64,000 nucleotides of DNA from an uncultured Rhodocyclaceae bacterium (GTDB taxonomy: Bacteria > Pseudomonadota > Gammaproteobacteria > Burkholderiales > Rhodocyclaceae), in assembly GCA_907163225.1 (NCBI GenBank), contig OU015322.1:434001-498000 (forward strand), read 5' to 3'. The notes beneath the pieces are model-generated. The model was given only the letters and a program-made list of their open reading frames with translations. It was not told the origin of the DNA and did not search any database. Of this stretch, positions 51,582 through 61,397 are shown piece after piece (within the stretch, counting starts at the first letter, position 1; each line of letters starts with the position of its first letter). The position numbers were made by a program, and so were the translations under genes.

Positions 51582-53393
51582 TCAGTGTAATGCGGAATAT
51601 ATCTTTTCGGCCATTTCCCGGCTGATACCAGGCACTTCGGCCAATTGTTCGGCGTTGGCAGCGAGGACTCCTGGGAGACCGCCAAATCTCGCAACCAGCG
51701 CTTTTCGACGGGCCGGTCCGACGCCGGGCAGGCTGTCCAGCCTGGAGGTTTTTCGAGCTTTCGCACGTTGGGCGCGATGACCCGTAATGGCGAAACGATG
51801 GGCTTCGTCGCGAATTTCCTGAATCAGGTGCAGGGCAGGATGTTCGGCAGGCAATTGCAATGGCTCGCGGCCATCAGGAAAGACGAGGGATTCCAAGCCG
51901 GGCTTTCGCCCTTCGCCTTTGGCGACGCCAATCATCGGCAGATGGGCTAGACCGAGGTCAGCGAGTGCTGAAAACGCACATCCCACTTGCCCCTTGCCAC
52001 CATCAATCAGGATCAGGTCAGGGGCAGCGCCCTCCCCGGCTGCAATGCCATCATAACGACGGGAAACGGCCTGCCGCATGGCTGCGTAGTCATCGCCAGG
52101 CTGGATATCGCGAATATTGAAACGCCGATAATCGGCATTTTTCATGCGATTTTCCTGGTAGACCACGCATGAGGCGACGGTTGCCTCACCCATTGTGTGA
52201 CTGATATCGAAGCATTCAATACGGGCAATAGGTTCAGGGAGTTCAAGGACATCTTGTAAGGCGGCTAGCCGCTTTTCTTGTTGGGCGGTCGCTTGATTTC
52301 TGGCCACGATGGCCAAGCGCGCATTCTGCATCGCCATTTCAACCCAGGTTTTTTGGGTGAGCCCGCGAGCTTCCTGCAATGGAACGGCGCGGCCAGCCAA
52401 CTCGGCCAGTGCTGCCGCGGCGTCTCCCGTCTCATCTTCGGCCGGCAAGGGGCTAACCAATACGCGTGACGGAGCAGGATGCACAGCGTAGTGTTGAGAG
52501 ATGAATGCGGCGCATGCGTCAGCAACTTGGGCGTCGCCGGCATTGGCGGGAAAAAATGGACGATCTCCGAGGTGCCGCCCACCGCGCACCATGGCAAGGT
52601 TTACGCACAACTGACCGGCTTCGTTGATTGCCACCAGAATATCGACATCCTCGCCCTTGCTGCTGGATACAAACTGTTTTTCTTGAATTTGGTGTAGCGA
52701 CTGAATAAGATCCCTGTAAACGGCTGCCTGCTCGAATGCAAGTCGATGGGATGCCGCGTCCATCGCCTCATTTAGTCGGCGTGCTACTTCCTGCTGTTTG
52801 CCAAGCAAGAACATCGAGGCCAACTGGACGTCCGTTGCATAGTCTTCCGGCTTGATCAGACCGATGCATGGTCCGCTGCAACGCTTGATCTGGTAGAGCA
52901 GGCACGGCCTCGAGCGGTTTGAGAATACGGAGTCTTCACAGGTGCGCAAATGAAACATCTTTTGTATCAGGTGGATACTGTCGCGCACCGCCCAGCTGGA
53001 GGGATAGGGGCCGAAGTAGTCGGCTTTCCGATCCGGATTGCCGCGATAGAAAGCGAGCCGGGGAAAAGCCCCTTTGGTCAGTACAATGTACGGGTAAGAC
53101 TTGTCGTCACGAAACAGGATGTTGTAGCGCGGGGCAAGTGACTTGATCAGGTTGTTTTCCAGCAACAGTGCTTCAGCCTCGGTTCGCGTCGGCGTCGTCT
53201 CTATGGTTGCAATCTGACGGACCATGTGTGCGATGCGCGGGCTGGAAACATTTTCCCGGAAGTAGGACGAAACCCGTTTTTTCAGGTTCTTTGCCTTGCC
53301 AACGTAAAGCACCGCGGCGCCGGCATCCAGCATGCGGTACACGCCAGGTAATTCAGTTAGCGTGGCGAGAAAGGCCTTGGCATCGAAACTCAT
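51582..53393 (-). CDS. uvrC: UvrABC system protein C (excision endonuclease)
   Basis: The product has 603 residues. The N-terminal GIY-YIG nuclease domain is seen in LPGVYRMLDAGAAVLYVGKAKN, the UVR motif in the middle, an RNase H-like domain with IECFDISHTMGEATVASCVV and LILIDGGKGQV, and the C-terminal tandem HhH (LDSLPGVGPARRKAL). The start is the Met of MSFDAKAFLA; the longer frame upstream overlaps the glycosylase gene. It makes both cuts in nucleotide excision repair. Confidence 0.97.
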   Translation of the reverse strand: MSFDAKAFLATLTELPGVYRMLDAGAAVLYVGKAKNLKKRVSSYFRENVSSPRIAHMVRQIATIETTPTRTEAEALLLENNLIKSLAPRYNILFRDDKSYPYIVLTKGAFPRLAFYRGNPDRKADYFGPYPSSWAVRDSIHLIQKMFHLRTCEDSVFSNRSRPCLLYQIKRCSGPCIGLIKPEDYATDVQLASMFLLGKQQEVARRLNEAMDAASHRLAFEQAAVYRDLIQSLHQIQEKQFVSSSKGEDVDILVAINEAGQLCVNLAMVRGGRHLGDRPFFPANAGDAQVADACAAFISQHYAVHPAPSRVLVSPLPAEDETGDAAAALAELAGRAVPLQEARGLTQKTWVEMAMQNARLAIVARNQATAQQEKRLAALQDVLELPEPIARIECFDISHTMGEATVASCVVYQENRMKNADYRRFNIRDIQPGDDYAAMRQAVSRRYDGIAAGEGAAPDLILIDGGKGQVGCAFSALADLGLAHLPMIGVAKGEGRKPGLESLVFPDGREPLQLPAEHPALHLIQEIRDEAHRFAITGHRAQRAKARKTSRLDSLPGVGPARRKALVARFGGLPGVLAANAEQLAEVPGISREMAEKIYSALH

Positions 53394-53404
53394 GATGGTG
53401 CGGC

Positions 53405-54052
53405 TTAGACGAGACGGGATTGGACCCCGGAGAACACAGCCTCGAAGCTTTCCCGCGAAAGCCGCCCCGTGCGCCAGTTGTAGCCGCTGCAATGGTAGCT
53501 GTCGACCAGCGTGCGTCCATCCGGCAAGGCGTGGCTGACATTGTGGCCGAAGGCAAATTCCTTGAGCTTGAGGCCGTAGGCCCAGAGCAGTGCTTGATGT
53601 GCGATAGCGCCAAGTGCAACGATCACTTTCAGGCGTGGCATGGCGGCCAACTCTGCTTTGAGATGTCCATTGCACTGACGAATTTCAGCTGTCGTTGGCT
53701 TGTTGGCCGGTGGCAGGCATCGAACGGCATTGGTTATGCGGCAGTTACTCAGTTGCATGGCCGCATTGGCCCATAGGTCAGCCCCAAGCGGTTCTGGCTG
53801 GCTAGCGAAACCGAAACGATGCAAGGCCGGATAGAGCAGTTCTCCGGCGACGTCACCAGTGAATGGCCGGCCAGTGCGGTTGGCCCCTTTTTCACCCGGG
53901 CCGAGGCCGACAACGAGCAGTTCGGCATCGAGCGAACCAAAGGCCGGAACCGGCAAGGCATGCCATTCCGGGTCACGCTGGCGAATGTTGGAAAGGTGCT
54001 CTGCCAGGCGCGGGCAGGCGATGCAGGCGGTAGGGTCTTGAAATCTGGGCAT
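53405..54052 (-). CDS. Uracil-DNA glycosylase, family 5-like
   Basis: The product has 215 residues. The motif GLGPGEKGANRTGRPFTGD and the distal HCSGYNWRTGRL are those of the Fe-S family 5 (UDGb) enzymes. Cys residues for a [4Fe-4S] cluster are in CIACPRL and further on (CRITNAVRC). It removes uracil and perhaps other deaminated bases. It is 11 bases upstream of uvrC, so two repair genes are linked. The start is the Met before PRFQDPTAC. Confidence 0.88.
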   Translation of the reverse strand: MPRFQDPTACIACPRLAEHLSNIRQRDPEWHALPVPAFGSLDAELLVVGLGPGEKGANRTGRPFTGDVAGELLYPALHRFGFASQPEPLGADLWANAAMQLSNCRITNAVRCLPPANKPTTAEIRQCNGHLKAELAAMPRLKVIVALGAIAHQALLWAYGLKLKEFAFGHNVSHALPDGRTLVDSYHCSGYNWRTGRLSRESFEAVFSGVQSRLV

Positions 54053-54067
54053 GGCGGGGATGGTAGC

Positions 54068-55159
54068 ATGGCGACCATGCAGCTTCATTGGGACATCTTT
54101 TGCCGGGTTATCGATAACTACGGCGACATAGGCGTTTGCTGGCGCCTGGCCAGGCAACTGAGTGCCGAGCATGGCCGCAAGGTTCGCTTGTGGGTCGATG
54201 ATCTGACGAGCTTGCTGCCTTTGTGCCCCTCGGTTGATACCACGAAGGCTGTGCAGGCATGTCAGGGCATTGATATCTGTCTGTGGACAGAGAATATTGC
54301 GGTCGACCGCACTGGAGACGTAATTGTCGAAGCCTTTGCCTGCGAACTACCACCGAAATATCTGCAGGCAATGGCAGAGCGCGCTGAAAAGCCCTGTTGG
54401 ATCAATCTCGAATATTTGACGGCCGAACCCTGGGCTGAGGGTTGTCATGGCATGGCGTCGCCCCACCCTTCCCTGCCATTGACCAAATATTTCTTTTTCC
54501 CTGGTTTCTCTGCCAAGAGCGGAGGGCTGTTGCGTGAAGCGAGATTATTGAACGAACGCGATCAATGGTTTACTGAAAGCCCGGCACCAAATTGCCTGGA
54601 AATCAGCCTGTTTTGCTATGACACCGCCCCGGTCGGCGCCCTGCTCCATGCTTTGGGGCAATCACCCACAGCGGTAACTTGCTACGTTCCCCATGGCAAG
54701 CCGTTGGCGGCGGTAGTTGCGCAGTTGGGGGGCTGCGGCCCCTGGCAACTTGGCAAGGCGCATATCAAGCCAATCCCATTCATGCCTCTGGACGACTACG
54801 ACCGCTTGCTGTGGCGTTGTGACATCAATTTTGTGCGCGGCGAAGATTCATTTGTTCGCGCCCAGTGGGCCGGAAAACCATTCGTCTGGCAGATATATTC
54901 GCAGGATGAAGAGGCGCATCTCGTTAAGCTGGATGCGTTCCTTGATCGCTACTGCGCGGGTATGGATGCAGGCCAAGCGGCAACGATGCGTGGGATGTTT
55001 CTCGCCTGGAACACCGGCAACGGGGTCGCCTCAGCCTGGCAGGACTTCGTTGCTGACCGAGATTTTTTTACGCGATACAACAGGGATTGGGCAGCCCGCC
55101 TGGCGTCAGCGCCGGATATGGCAACAGCGCTCGTCAACTTCTGTGCGGCCAAGGTATAA
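54068..55159 (+). CDS. earP: EF-P arginine rhamnosyltransferase EarP
   Basis: The product has 363 residues and transfers rhamnose from dTDP-rhamnose to an Arg of elongation factor P. The sequence opens with LHWDIFCRVIDNYGDIGVCW, the hallmark of EarP, and has the sugar-nucleotide site motif FVRGEDSFVRAQWAGKPFVW near residue 255. The efp gene follows after 38 bases and has the Arg acceptor, so enzyme and target are encoded together. The start could also be nine bases later (54077). Confidence 0.95.
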   Translation: MATMQLHWDIFCRVIDNYGDIGVCWRLARQLSAEHGRKVRLWVDDLTSLLPLCPSVDTTKAVQACQGIDICLWTENIAVDRTGDVIVEAFACELPPKYLQAMAERAEKPCWINLEYLTAEPWAEGCHGMASPHPSLPLTKYFFFPGFSAKSGGLLREARLLNERDQWFTESPAPNCLEISLFCYDTAPVGALLHALGQSPTAVTCYVPHGKPLAAVVAQLGGCGPWQLGKAHIKPIPFMPLDDYDRLLWRCDINFVRGEDSFVRAQWAGKPFVWQIYSQDEEAHLVKLDAFLDRYCAGMDAGQAATMRGMFLAWNTGNGVASAWQDFVADRDFFTRYNRDWAARLASAPDMATALVNFCAAKV

Positions 55160-55197
55160 TTGAACGTTTATCTTTTTCTGACTTTTGAGAATCCCGT

Positions 55198-55755
55198 ATG
55201 AAAACTGCAATGGAACTCCGCTCCGGCAACGTCATTATGGTGGGTGCCGACCCGCTCGTCGTTCAGAAGAGCGAATACAACAAGTCTGGCCGCAACGCCG
55301 CTGTTGTCAAAATGAAACTCAAGAACCTGTTGACCGGCGCTGCTTCTGAAGCAGTTTACAAAGCCGACGACAAGTTCGAGCAGGTCATCCTCGACAAGAA
55401 GGAAGTCACCTATTCCTACTTCGCCGACCCGATGTATGTGTTTATGGATGCCGACTACGAGCAGTTCGAAGTCGAAGCCGAAAACATGACTGACGCGCTG
55501 AAATATCTGGAAGATGGCTTGGCTTGCGAAGTCGTTTTCTACAACGGCAAGGCGATTTCGGTCGAACTGCCGAACAGCGTCGTGCGCGAAGTGGTTTACA
55601 CCGAGCCTGCCGTCAAGGGCGACACTTCCGGCAAGGTCATGAAGCCGGCCAAGCTGGCCACCGGCTTCGAACTGCCGGTTCCGGCCTTCGTCAGCATTGG
55701 CGACAAGATCGAAATCGACACCCGTACCGACGAATACAAGAACCGCGTCAAGTAA
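55198..55755 (+). CDS. efp: Elongation factor P (Arg-type)
   Basis: The product has 185 residues with three OB-type domains. The acceptor loop reads KSGRNAAVV, with Arg at position 32 instead of the Lys of E. coli. This fits rhamnosylation by EarP. EF-P relieves ribosome stalling at polyproline stretches. A strong hairpin follows the gene. Confidence 0.97.
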   Translation: MKTAMELRSGNVIMVGADPLVVQKSEYNKSGRNAAVVKMKLKNLLTGAASEAVYKADDKFEQVILDKKEVTYSYFADPMYVFMDADYEQFEVEAENMTDALKYLEDGLACEVVFYNGKAISVELPNSVVREVVYTEPAVKGDTSGKVMKPAKLATGFELPVPAFVSIGDKIEIDTRTDEYKNRVK

Positions 55756-55776
55756 TCGGCGCTTCTCTTGTATTTA

Positions 55777-55802
55777 ATTCGGGCAGCTTCGGCTGCCCGA
55801 AT
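55777..55802. terminator. Bidirectional terminator between efp and nagZ
   Basis: ATTCGGGCAGC-TTCG-GCTGCCCGAAT is a long perfect stem with a stable tetraloop. It lies 22 bases after efp and 6 bases before the end of the convergent nagZ. Confidence 0.88.
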
Positions 55803-55807
55803 GCATT

Positions 55808-56827
55808 TCAGGCCATCAATTCCGCGATGGTTTTCTGGGCAGCCTGGTAATCGGAGTCAGCCAGCAAGGCATCCCAAGTCGTTGCAGCTGCTTGGGGAAT
55901 CAGGGCTTCGACTCGCTTGCCGCGCGCCGGATCGACTTCCGGCTTCCAGTTGCTGAGCACATCACCGACTACGTCTGGTGCATTGCACACCAGCAACATG
56001 TCGCATCCAGCGTTGTATGCAATCTCGACGCGGTTGAGCATTCCGCCGACGATGCCAGCGCCCGCCATCGACAAATCATCAGTAAAAACGACGCCGTCAA
56101 ATTTAATGTCATTTCTTAGATAGCTTATCCATTTATTTGAAAATACAGCGGTATTGCAATCCATGCAGTTGTAAATTACGTGCGCCGCCATAACGCCATC
56201 AAGTGGCAATTGACAGTATGGCGCCATATCCTCCTGCATCGCCTCGAAGGGTCGATCATCAACCGGAAGCTCGACATGCGAATCCGGAATGACGTAGCCG
56301 TGCCCCGGGAAATGCTTGCCACAACTGCCCATTCCGGCCCGATGAAGGCCTTCGCCAAGGGCCTTGGCCAAGGCGATGATGGCCACCGGCTGACGATGAA
56401 AGGCGCGATCGCCAATAACCCTTGACGGGCCATAACCCAGATCGAGCACCGGGGTAAAGGAGTAATCGACGCCACGGGCGCGGAGTTCCGACGCCAGCAC
56501 ATAGCCGACCTGATTAGCAGCCTTGAGTGCGGCCTCCGGATCAACCTCCCACAATTTCCCCAGCGTGGCCATTGCCGGCAAGCGCGTGAAGCCATCGCGG
56601 AAGCGCTGCACCCTGCCCCCTTCATGATCGACTGCAATCAACAGTTGCGGCGAGCGCAAAGCATGAATTGCTGCGGTCAACGCCGCCAACTGATCGGGAT
56701 TCGAATAGTTGCGGGTGAACAGGATGATCCCGCCGACCAAAGGATGGCAGAGTCGTTCCCGGTCCAGGTCAGTCAGTTCGGTACCGGCGATGTCTATCAT
56801 CAACGGCCCGAGTGGCAGATGCTTCAT
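55808..56827 (-). CDS. nagZ: Beta-N-acetylhexosaminidase NagZ
   Basis: The product has 339 residues, a family 3 glycosidase that removes GlcNAc from muropeptides in cell-wall recycling. The motifs IAVDHEGGRVQRFRDGFTRL, GKHFPGHG and VVFTDDLSMAGA (nucleophile Asp and acid/base His loop) are present. It is cytoplasmic, with no signal peptide. The start overlaps the acpS stop (ATGA). It is the last gene of the minus-strand cluster. Confidence 0.96.
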   Translation of the reverse strand: MKHLPLGPLMIDIAGTELTDLDRERLCHPLVGGIILFTRNYSNPDQLAALTAAIHALRSPQLLIAVDHEGGRVQRFRDGFTRLPAMATLGKLWEVDPEAALKAANQVGYVLASELRARGVDYSFTPVLDLGYGPSRVIGDRAFHRQPVAIIALAKALGEGLHRAGMGSCGKHFPGHGYVIPDSHVELPVDDRPFEAMQEDMAPYCQLPLDGVMAAHVIYNCMDCNTAVFSNKWISYLRNDIKFDGVVFTDDLSMAGAGIVGGMLNRVEIAYNAGCDMLLVCNAPDVVGDVLSNWKPEVDPARGKRVEALIPQAAATTWDALLADSDYQAAQKTIAELMA

Positions 56828-57201
56828 GCTTGCTCCAGAATGACGTAGGCGACTGCATATTCGGCTTCGTCGCTGATTGAAAGATGCGCTTTCAGGTTCT
56901 TGTTTTCGATCATTTTTTCCAGTTGACCGTGGAAGTGCAGTACGGGCTTACCCAAATCATCATGGGCAACGGCGATGGCCGGCAACGTGGCTGGCGGACG
57001 TACGCCGGTACCAAGCGCTTTGCTGAAAGCTTCCTTGGCAGCAAAGCGCTTGGCGAGAAACCGCCCTTTGTCAGCCGACTTGGCGAAGTCATCCCTCTCC
57101 TGCGGGGCCAGAATTTTATCCAGCAACCTATCACCGTGGCGTTCCCACATGCCGCGCAGGCGGGAAACAGCCACGATGTCGGTGCCGATACCGTAGATCA
57201 T
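56824..57201 (-). CDS. acpS: Holo-[acyl-carrier-protein] synthase AcpS
   Basis: The product has 125 residues. It attaches 4'-phosphopantetheine to ACP. The motifs [12 protein letters not shown] (Asp ligand) and [19 protein letters not shown] are typical. It overlaps pdxJ upstream and nagZ downstream by four bases each. Confidence 0.96.
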   Translation of the reverse strand: MIYGIGTDIVAVSRLRGMWERHGDRLLDKILAPQERDDFAKSADKGRFLAKRFAAKEAFSKALGTGVRPPATLPAIAVAHDDLGKPVLHFHGQLEKMIENKNLKAHLSISDEAEYAVAYVILEQA

Positions 57202-57965
57202 TCGCCGTGCGCTTGCGGAAAATTCGCGGCCTCGCGCATCAAGACCTTCATTTCTCGCACGGCTTCGCGCAGTCCGACAAAAATGGCACGACTGACGATG
57301 GCATGACCGATGTGTAGTTCGCGAATGCCCGGCAAGCGGGCAATTGGCTGGACATTGTGATAATTCAGGGCATGACCGGCATTGAAGCGCATGCCGAGCT
57401 GTCGGGTCAGTTGCCCCGCTCGGCGGATCTTGTCGAGCTCAACAAGGACTGCGGGCGCCCCTGCATCGCGGCCCTTGCCGTAAAAAGCGTGCGCGTAAGG
57501 GCCGGTATGAATTTCACAGACGCTAGCGCCAATCCGGGCTGCAGCTTCGATTTGAGGCAATTCAGCATCAATGAAAACACTGGTCACGATGCCAGCATCG
57601 GCCAGTCGTGAAATGATTCCTTTCAGCCGGGCTTCCTGAGCGATGACATCGAGCCCGCCTTCGGTGGTTACTTCATGCCGCCCTTCGGGGACAAGCATGG
57701 CCATTTCCGGTTTCAGGGTGCAGGCGATACCAAGCATCTCATCCGTTGCTGCCATTTCGAGATTCAGCTTGATCTGGGTCGTTTCACGCAGGCGACGGAC
57801 ATCGGCATCCTGGATATGGCGACGATCCTCACGCAGATGCACGGTAATACCATCAGCACCGCCCAGATGCGCTTCAACGGCGCCCCATACCGGATCCGGC
57901 TCGTAAGTCTGGCGAGCCTGCCGGATGGTTGCCACGTGGTCGATATTGACGCCGAGTTCGATCAT
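57198..57965 (-). CDS. pdxJ: Pyridoxine 5'-phosphate synthase PdxJ
   Basis: The product has 255 residues. It condenses deoxyxylulose 5-phosphate with 3-amino-2-oxopropyl phosphate in vitamin B6 synthesis. The opening [16 protein letters not shown], the [11 protein letters not shown] loop and [11 protein letters not shown] are family signatures. It follows recO with overlapping start and stop codons. Confidence 0.97.
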   Translation of the reverse strand: MIELGVNIDHVATIRQARQTYEPDPVWGAVEAHLGGADGITVHLREDRRHIQDADVRRLRETTQIKLNLEMAATDEMLGIACTLKPEMAMLVPEGRHEVTTEGGLDVIAQEARLKGIISRLADAGIVTSVFIDAELPQIEAAARIGASVCEIHTGPYAHAFYGKGRDAGAPAVLVELDKIRRAGQLTRQLGMRFNAGHALNYHNVQPIARLPGIRELHIGHAIVSRAIFVGLREAVREMKVLMREAANFPQAHGE

Positions 57966-58690
57966 AGCTCCTGCAACTCCTTGAATATTTTGCGTGTTTC
58001 GAGTTCCTTACCAGCCAGATAATAAGCCATCAGGGTGCGCATCAACGCCTTGGCTTCGCGGCGGGAACGTGGATCCGAGAAATCCTCCGCCTCAAGATCA
58101 AGCAAGGTTTTGCCTTTGACGACCTGAGCTGCAGCTTCGGCATGCTCCAGGCGAACCGGCCCCTGTTCCATGCGGTAAGTATAGAAGGCATCAGCAAGAA
58201 TCGGCTGACCGTCACTGTCGTGATTCAGTGTGAGGCCGTAACCCAGCTCCTGAAGCAGTGATTTCTCAAAGCTGCGCAAATCTGCTTCGCGAACCTTTCC
58301 GGATGAATCAGCCGCCAGACGAGCCAGCATTTCGCTATAGCTTGCGAATAGTCGCTCGTGCGCATCTTCGCGCGGCAACAAATACATCAGTAATTCGTTG
58401 AGGTAATAGCCACAAAACAAGGCCTCACCGGCCAACAAGGGCAGGCCACCCTGCCACTCGGCTTTCATCAGGTTCAGTACTTCACCCTTGCCAGCCCAGG
58501 CAACCTCCAGGGGCTGAAAGGCCATCATCAGACCACGGATGGCAGAACGTGGACGACGCGCGCCTCGGGCCAGCAGCGCTACCCGCCCGAAATCGCGGGA
58601 AAACACTTCAACAATGAGACTGGTTTCCCGAAAGGGACTGGTGTGCAAAACGTAAGCCGGCTGGCCGTCGACTTTGCTCCGCAGGCTCAT
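57962..58690 (-). CDS. recO: DNA repair protein RecO
   Basis: The product has 242 residues with an N-terminal OB fold ([20 protein letters not shown]) and a helical C-terminal domain. It helps load RecA in the RecFOR pathway. It overlaps era and pdxJ, a typical gamma/betaproteobacterial order. Confidence 0.95.
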   Translation of the reverse strand: MSLRSKVDGQPAYVLHTSPFRETSLIVEVFSRDFGRVALLARGARRPRSAIRGLMMAFQPLEVAWAGKGEVLNLMKAEWQGGLPLLAGEALFCGYYLNELLMYLLPREDAHERLFASYSEMLARLAADSSGKVREADLRSFEKSLLQELGYGLTLNHDSDGQPILADAFYTYRMEQGPVRLEHAEAAAQVVKGKTLLDLEAEDFSDPRSRREAKALMRTLMAYYLAGKELETRKIFKELQEL

Positions 58691-59571
58691 TCGTAACCGA
58701 GGCTCTTTAGCAGGCGCTCGTCATCGTTCCAACCAGACTTCACCTTGACCCATATTTCAAGATAAACCTTGCCACCGAAGAGTCGCTCCATGTCGTGACG
58801 CGCTTCCGTGGCAATCCGTTTCAATTGGTCGCCACCCTTGCCGATAACGATCGCCTTGTGGCCGTCGCGGTCAACGACGATGGCGGCAAAAATCCGCCGA
58901 AGGTCACCCTCGACTTCAAATCTTTCTATTTCGACGGCTGTTGCATAGGGCAACTCATCGCCAAGCAGGCGAAAAACTTTTTCACGAATGTATTCAGAAG
59001 CGAGAAAACGTTCACTTTTATCGGTCAGATCATCTTCCGGGAACATCAGTCCGTCATTCGGCAGATGCTTTTTGGCCTCGCTTAGCAAATCTTCCGTCTG
59101 TCGCCCTTTGGCTGCGCTGACCGGAACGATAGCAGCATAATCGTGATCAGCGGAGACTTCTGCCAAAAACGGTAGCAATTCAGTACGATCCTTCAGCTGA
59201 TCGGTCTTGTTGACCACAAGAATTACAGGTCGATCCTTCGGAAGCAAGCGGACAACCGCCTTGTCCTTGATGTCATAGCGGCCAGCCTCAACAACAAACA
59301 GCACAACATCGACATCACTCAGGGTTTGGGTAACGCCCCGATTCATGGCCCGATTTAATGCGTTCGAAAATTTCGTCTGGAAGCCAGGTGTGTCTACAAA
59401 GACAAATTGGGCGTCGTCCTTGGTAAGGATGCCGGTGATCCGGTGTCGGGTCGTCTGCGCCTTGCGCGAGACGATACTGATTTTTTCACCGACCAAGCGG
59501 TTAAGAAGGGTTGATTTGCCAACATTGGGACGACCGACAATAGCAATATAACCGGAACGGATTTTTTTCAT
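58687..59571 (-). CDS. era: GTPase Era
   Basis: The product has 294 residues. The G1 motif GRPNVGKS, G3 DTPG and G4 NKTD are present, with a C-terminal KH domain ([20 protein letters not shown]). It binds 16S rRNA and is needed for 30S assembly. It overlaps rnc by four bases. Confidence 0.97.
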   Translation of the reverse strand: MKKIRSGYIAIVGRPNVGKSTLLNRLVGEKISIVSRKAQTTRHRITGILTKDDAQFVFVDTPGFQTKFSNALNRAMNRGVTQTLSDVDVVLFVVEAGRYDIKDKAVVRLLPKDRPVILVVNKTDQLKDRTELLPFLAEVSADHDYAAIVPVSAAKGRQTEDLLSEAKKHLPNDGLMFPEDDLTDKSERFLASEYIREKVFRLLGDELPYATAVEIERFEVEGDLRRIFAAIVVDRDGHKAIVIGKGGDQLKRIATEARHDMERLFGGKVYLEIWVKVKSGWNDDERLLKSLGYE

Positions 59572-60236
59572 GCAGTGAGTACTTTCAAGGCCATCTCGGC
59601 CGCAACCTGTTCGGCGATTCGGCGGCTGGTACCGTGGCCGATGGTTCGCAATGAGGGGTGATCTATTTCGCAGGCAACTTCGAAACGCTGGTCATGAGCG
59701 GCTCCGGTAGCTTCCAGCAACTGATAGCGAGGCAAACTTTTCTTCCGCCCTTGCAGCCATTCCTGAAGACGGGTTTTGGCATCTTTCTGAAGCTGCCCCG
59801 GCTCCAGTTTGTCAATCAACGGGGCATAGAGTTTCTCGATGGCCAAGCTTGCAGCGTTAAATCCCGCATCAAGGTAAATGGCACCAAACAGCGCCTCGAG
59901 TGCGTCGGCAAGAATGGATGGGCGAAGCGCGCCGCCACTTTTCAACTCGCCTTCCCCGAGGCGAAGAGCGCCTCCGATATCCAGATTGAGCGAGATCTGA
60001 TGAAGGGTATTCTGATTCACAAGATTCGCCCTTAGCCGCGACAAATCCCCTTCCGGCAGCGCCGGGTAACGATGGAACAAAACCGCTGCAATGACGCAAT
60101 CAAGCACACCATCACCCAGAAACTCCAGACGCTCATTATTCGGAGTGCCAAAGCTGCGATGGGTCAGCGCCGTTCTGAGCAGAGCCGGATTGGAAAACGC
60201 GTGGCCAATTCTGGCCGCAACAGTTTGCGCGGTCAT
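59568..60236 (-). CDS. rnc: Ribonuclease III
   Basis: The product has 222 residues. The signature [20 protein letters not shown] and the second acidic set [14 protein letters not shown] define the active site. A dsRNA-binding domain is at the C terminus ([20 protein letters not shown]). It processes rRNA precursors and mRNA. Confidence 0.97.
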   Translation of the reverse strand: MTAQTVAARIGHAFSNPALLRTALTHRSFGTPNNERLEFLGDGVLDCVIAAVLFHRYPALPEGDLSRLRANLVNQNTLHQISLNLDIGGALRLGEGELKSGGALRPSILADALEALFGAIYLDAGFNAASLAIEKLYAPLIDKLEPGQLQKDAKTRLQEWLQGRKKSLPRYQLLEATGAAHDQRFEVACEIDHPSLRTIGHGTSRRIAEQVAAEMALKVLTA

Positions 60237-60239
60237 GTC

Positions 60240-60590
60240 CTAGCCAGCGGTCGACCCTTTGTAATCAATCACAAGGCTGACATTCCAGAACAGAGGAATA
60301 CGTTTTTCGTAAGAAAACTCAATCACTACCCTGCCACCATCCTTGGAGACATCCAGTTGATTGGATGGAAATTCGAGCATGTCAATTTCAGCGAACTTGT
60401 CGAAGGTGCGTCGAACATCTGCGACGGTTGCATCCGAGCCAACCTTGGCTACTGTCGCTTTGGCATCCTTCAGGATTTTGTAGTACTCAAGGTAGGTTGG
60501 TACCACCTTCATGGTAAGCACTGCGCCAAGAACCAGAACAATGCTCCAGAACAGTAGCCCGGAAAGGGCAACGCCACGTTGATATTTCAT
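60240..60590 (-). CDS. DUF4845 membrane protein
   Basis: The product has 116 residues: a short cytoplasmic start, one membrane helix (about 9-30, LSGLLFWSIVLVLGAVLTMK) and a periplasmic domain. Proteins of this type lie between lepB and rnc in many betaproteobacteria; the function is unknown. It begins 10 bases after lepB and ends 3 bases before rnc. Confidence 0.9.
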   Translation of the reverse strand: MKYQRGVALSGLLFWSIVLVLGAVLTMKVVPTYLEYYKILKDAKATVAKVGSDATVADVRRTFDKFAEIDMLEFPSNQLDVSKDGGRVVIEFSYEKRIPLFWNVSLVIDYKGSTAG

Positions 60591-60600
60591 CTATATCCCC

Positions 60601-61389
60601 TTACCTGAATGAACCGATCCGGCTGAAGTCGCTAAAGTTGAACCAGACGAAGAACGCCTTGCCGACGATATTTTCTTCCGGCACGAAGCCCCAAGCACGG
60701 CTATCGCGGCTGTTGTCACGGTTGTCGCCCATCATGAAGTAATGTCCAGCCGGAATCTTGCAAGTCACACCAGCGGCATTGTAGGTGCAGTTTTCGCGAT
60801 GCGGGAAACGGGCTGCATCCGGGATAAATGCTGGCGCATCAGTATCATTGAGCAAACGATGCTCGACATCTCCGAGCTTTTCCTGAAACTGTTCCGAGTA
60901 ATACAAGCGCTCCGGATGAAGATAGTCGCCCACTTTCTGTGCATCCACAGCTTGTCCATTAATGGTCAGTCGCTTGCTTTGATAGGAAACCGTATCACCA
61001 GGAAGACCGACAACTCGCTTGATATAGTCCAGCGACGGATCCTCCGGGTAACGGAAGACCATCACATCGCCGCGTTGCGGCAAGTTGATATCAATAATTT
61101 TTTTATTGATGACGGGCAATCGAATGCCATACGTAAACTTGTTGACCAGGATGAAGTCACCAACCAGCAAGGTGGGAATCATCGACCCTGAAGGGATCTT
61201 GAAGGGCTCAAAAAGGAATGAGCGAAGTATGAATACAACCAGGATAACCGGGAAAAAGCTGGCTCCCCACTCTACCCACAGCGGCTCCTTGGCATCCCTG
61301 GCTCGCAATGGTCGGAACTTCAGAATATCGACCGCGTAGAGCATGCCGGTAACAACAAGCAGCACGAATAGAATTAGGGCAAAGTTCAT
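60601..61389 (-). CDS. lepB: Signal peptidase I LepB
   Basis: The product has 262 residues with two N-terminal membrane helices. The catalytic Ser is in PSGSMIPTLLVGDFILVNKF and the Lys in DYIKRVVGLPGD. The box GDNRDNSRDSRAWG is also present. It cleaves signal peptides of exported proteins. It follows lepA after 8 bases. Confidence 0.97.
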   Translation of the reverse strand: MNFALILFVLLVVTGMLYAVDILKFRPLRARDAKEPLWVEWGASFFPVILVVFILRSFLFEPFKIPSGSMIPTLLVGDFILVNKFTYGIRLPVINKKIIDINLPQRGDVMVFRYPEDPSLDYIKRVVGLPGDTVSYQSKRLTINGQAVDAQKVGDYLHPERLYYSEQFQEKLGDVEHRLLNDTDAPAFIPDAARFPHRENCTYNAAGVTCKIPAGHYFMMGDNRDNSRDSRAWGFVPEENIVGKAFFVWFNFSDFSRIGSFR

Positions 61390-61397
61390 CGCTACTC